The notes below the pieces were generated by a model. That model saw only the letters and a program-made list of their open reading frames with translations. It had not been told where the DNA came from and searched no databases. From Acidobacteriaceae bacterium (GTDB lineage: Bacteria > Acidobacteriota > Terriglobia > Terriglobales > SbA1), in NCBI GenBank assembly GCA_003156615.1, contig PMHI01000209.1, forward strand, positions 1 to 6,018: 6,018 nt of DNA, read 5' to 3'. A program made the translations under genes and the position numbers. Positions 5,192-6,018 of the stretch are shown here, piece after piece. Numbering within the stretch: position 1 is the first letter of the stretch; each line of letters begins with the position of its first letter.

Positions 5192-5212
5192 ACAACCACA
5201 ACCACAACCACA
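5192..5212 (+). repeat. Hexanucleotide tandem repeat (ACAACC) x 3.5
   Basis: ACAACC is repeated three and a half times without a mismatch. In the downstream coding frame it gives a poly-Thr run; in the ATG 5175 frame it gives Gln-Pro repeats. Changes of whole units would not alter the frame, but slippage by part of a unit would. Confidence 0.8.
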
Positions 5213-5321
5213 CGGCGCGATTGCCTGAAGTACCTCGTGCTGTCGTTGCCCGCGCAGACGCCGCTCGAAGTGCGTCTGGCAGCCATGATCAAATGGCACC
5301 CTGAATCACTGACCGTCGAGC

Positions 5322-5354
5322 CGAGAAAAGCAGAAGACGGACCCACTTGGTCCG
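5322..5354 (-). terminator. Probable clpC terminator
   Basis: CGGACC (5338-5343) and GGTCCG (5349-5354) form a 6-bp stem with a 5-nt loop. Read on the minus strand it is followed by TCTTCTGCTTTTCT, a pyrimidine/T-rich tail, and it lies about 25 bases after the clpC stop codon. It overlaps the end of the convergent small ORF. Confidence 0.5.
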
Positions 5355-5379
5355 CCTCTGCCAACTAAACTTACAAACG

Positions 5380-6018
5380 CTAGTTCTCGTACAGCAGCAC
5401 GCTCTCGGTTTGCTGCGAGTTCACCGGACGGTAGTACAGCTTGTTGTCCTCGAGGAAGACCTCGATGAACGCCGGCCGCGTGGTGATGGTGCCTTGGATC
5501 AGCGCCTCCGACAACGGATCTTCGACGTACTTCTGTAAGGCACGCCGCAGCGGACGCGCGCCGTAGCTGCGATCACTGAGTGTCTTACTGAGGACCCACT
5601 TCTTGGCCTCGTCGGTTACGGTCATGGTGATTGATTTCTGCACCAGATTCTGGTTCAGCTGGCTGATCATAAGCTCCAGGATCTGAATGAGGTCGTTCTC
5701 AGTCAGCGCGCTGAACAGGATGATTTCGTCCAACCGGTTCAGGAACTCGGGGTTGAAGGTGCGCTTGACCTCGTTCCTCACCAGATCCTCGACCTTGTCG
5801 GAGATCATATCTTCCTTGGTTGACTGGAAGCCCAGGCCTTCGCGCTTCTGCAAGTGGCGCGCGCCGATGTTCGAAGTCATGATGATGATGGCGTTCTTGA
5901 AGTCCACCGCGTTGCCCAGACCGTCGGTGAGCTGGCCGTCTTCAAACACTTGCAACAGGATGTTGAAAACATCCGGGTGCGCCTTCTCGATTTCGTCAAG
6001 CAGAACCACCGAGTAGGG
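5380..6018 (-). CDS. clpC: ClpC-type AAA+ unfoldase, C-terminal part (runs off the window)
   Basis: The last 212 residues of an HSP100 ATPase that unfolds proteins and feeds them to the ClpP protease. The fragment begins in frame at the window edge (PYSVVLLDEIEKAHPDVF) inside Walker B of the second AAA+ domain, with the catalytic pair D8-E9. Sensor 1 is TSNIG (48-52), the arginine finger lies in NPEFLNRLDE (R95 of the fragment) and sensor 2 is GARPLRR (R155). FNILLQVFEDGQLTDGLG and SNIGARHL fit ClpC better than ClpB. The tail after the D2 small domain is short (YYRPVNSQQTESVLLYEN). The first AAA+ domain, N-domain and middle domain are outside the window. It is transcribed toward the small-gene cluster, with a hairpin terminator beyond its TAG stop. 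Confidence 0.88.
   Translation of the reverse strand, partial: PYSVVLLDEIEKAHPDVFNILLQVFEDGQLTDGLGNAVDFKNAIIIMTSNIGARHLQKREGLGFQSTKEDMISDKVEDLVRNEVKRTFNPEFLNRLDEIILFSALTENDLIQILELMISQLNQNLVQKSITMTVTDEAKKWVLSKTLSDRSYGARPLRRALQKYVEDPLSEALIQGTITTRPAFIEVFLEDNKLYYRPVNSQQTESVLLYEN

Larger units (their letters stand above)
5126..5368 (+). pseudogene. Broken small ORF with intact C-terminal half
   Basis: The frame ending at TAA 5366-5368 encodes DCLKYLVLSLPAQTPLEV, then RLAAMIKWHPESLTVEP and a polar tail. About 70% of its codons end in G or C, including 17 of the first 18 after the repeat, so it looks truly coding. Going back it passes through a run of seven Thr codons made by the ACAACC repeat, then meets TAG (5183-5185) and TAA (5171-5173). 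Beyond these the same frame can be read from GTG 5126, which follows AAGGAG. A different start, ATG 5175 with GGAGG at 5166-5170, opens another frame that ends after 15 codons (MSGRQGQPQPQPHGAIA). Either two stop mutations or a frameshift near the repeat has split the gene. The family is not recognised. Confidence 0.38.

Noticed and set aside
5192..5212. CRISPR-like or origin iteron repeat
   Set aside because: The unit is only 6 bp with no spacers, no cas genes, and no DnaA boxes or replication gene nearby. It is a simple microsatellite.
5023..5364. Minus-strand ORF with a poly-Val run
   Set aside because: The poly-Val stretch is just the reverse reading of the ACAACC repeat, and the frame is antisense to the coding-biased + strand ORF.
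5687..6016. + strand ORF of 109 codons antisense to clpC
   Set aside because: It is entirely a shadow of the conserved AAA+ frame and has a Ser/Arg-rich composition.
1..6018. tRNA, rRNA or a known riboswitch
   Set aside because: I saw no cloverleaf, rRNA core motif or known riboswitch consensus on either strand by eye. A covariance-model scan would be the decisive test.

Overview
The window looks like a piece of a soil Acidobacteriota chromosome (Koribacter/Sulfotelmatobacter type). This is inferred from moderately high GC, the many small stand-alone regulatory proteins, and protein styles I recognise from that group (ABM-like protein, DUF2934, orphan receiver, short RRM). No rRNA or marker gene confirms it.

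Layout. Positions 1-306 hold no convincing gene, only a possible promoter. Positions 307-1893 (+) encode a complete B12-binding-type radical SAM protein with an intact CxxxCxxC cluster motif. Positions about 1894-3300 are a graveyard of mobile DNA. It contains the first codons of an integrase-type transposase gene on the minus strand, a small + strand ORF, a + strand gene cut off after 55 codons, and a solo IS21-type istB helper gene on the minus strand. One IS21-like end (two AATGACCCAC repeats 24 bp apart) lies at the cut. The partner istA and the opposite IS end are not in the window.

Positions 3373-5368 (+) hold a run of small genes: an antibiotic-monooxygenase-like (ABM fold) protein with its own promoter, structured leader and strong ribosome binding site; a degenerate orphan response-regulator receiver; a frameshifted DUF2934 gene; a short RRM RNA-binding protein with a TTG start; and a broken small ORF downstream of a hexanucleotide repeat. 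The last four lie close together on one strand and may be co-transcribed. Positions 5380-6018 (-) are the C-terminal third of a ClpC-type AAA+ unfoldase that runs off the right edge. It converges on the small-gene cluster, with a hairpin terminator between them.

No new multi-gene defence or biosynthetic system is evident. The most interesting signals are reading-frame events: an IS end that supplies a stop codon, an 18-bp in-frame duplication in the ABM-like protein, a two-base frame loss in the core of the DUF2934 domain, and a receiver that lacks most of its phosphorylation chemistry.
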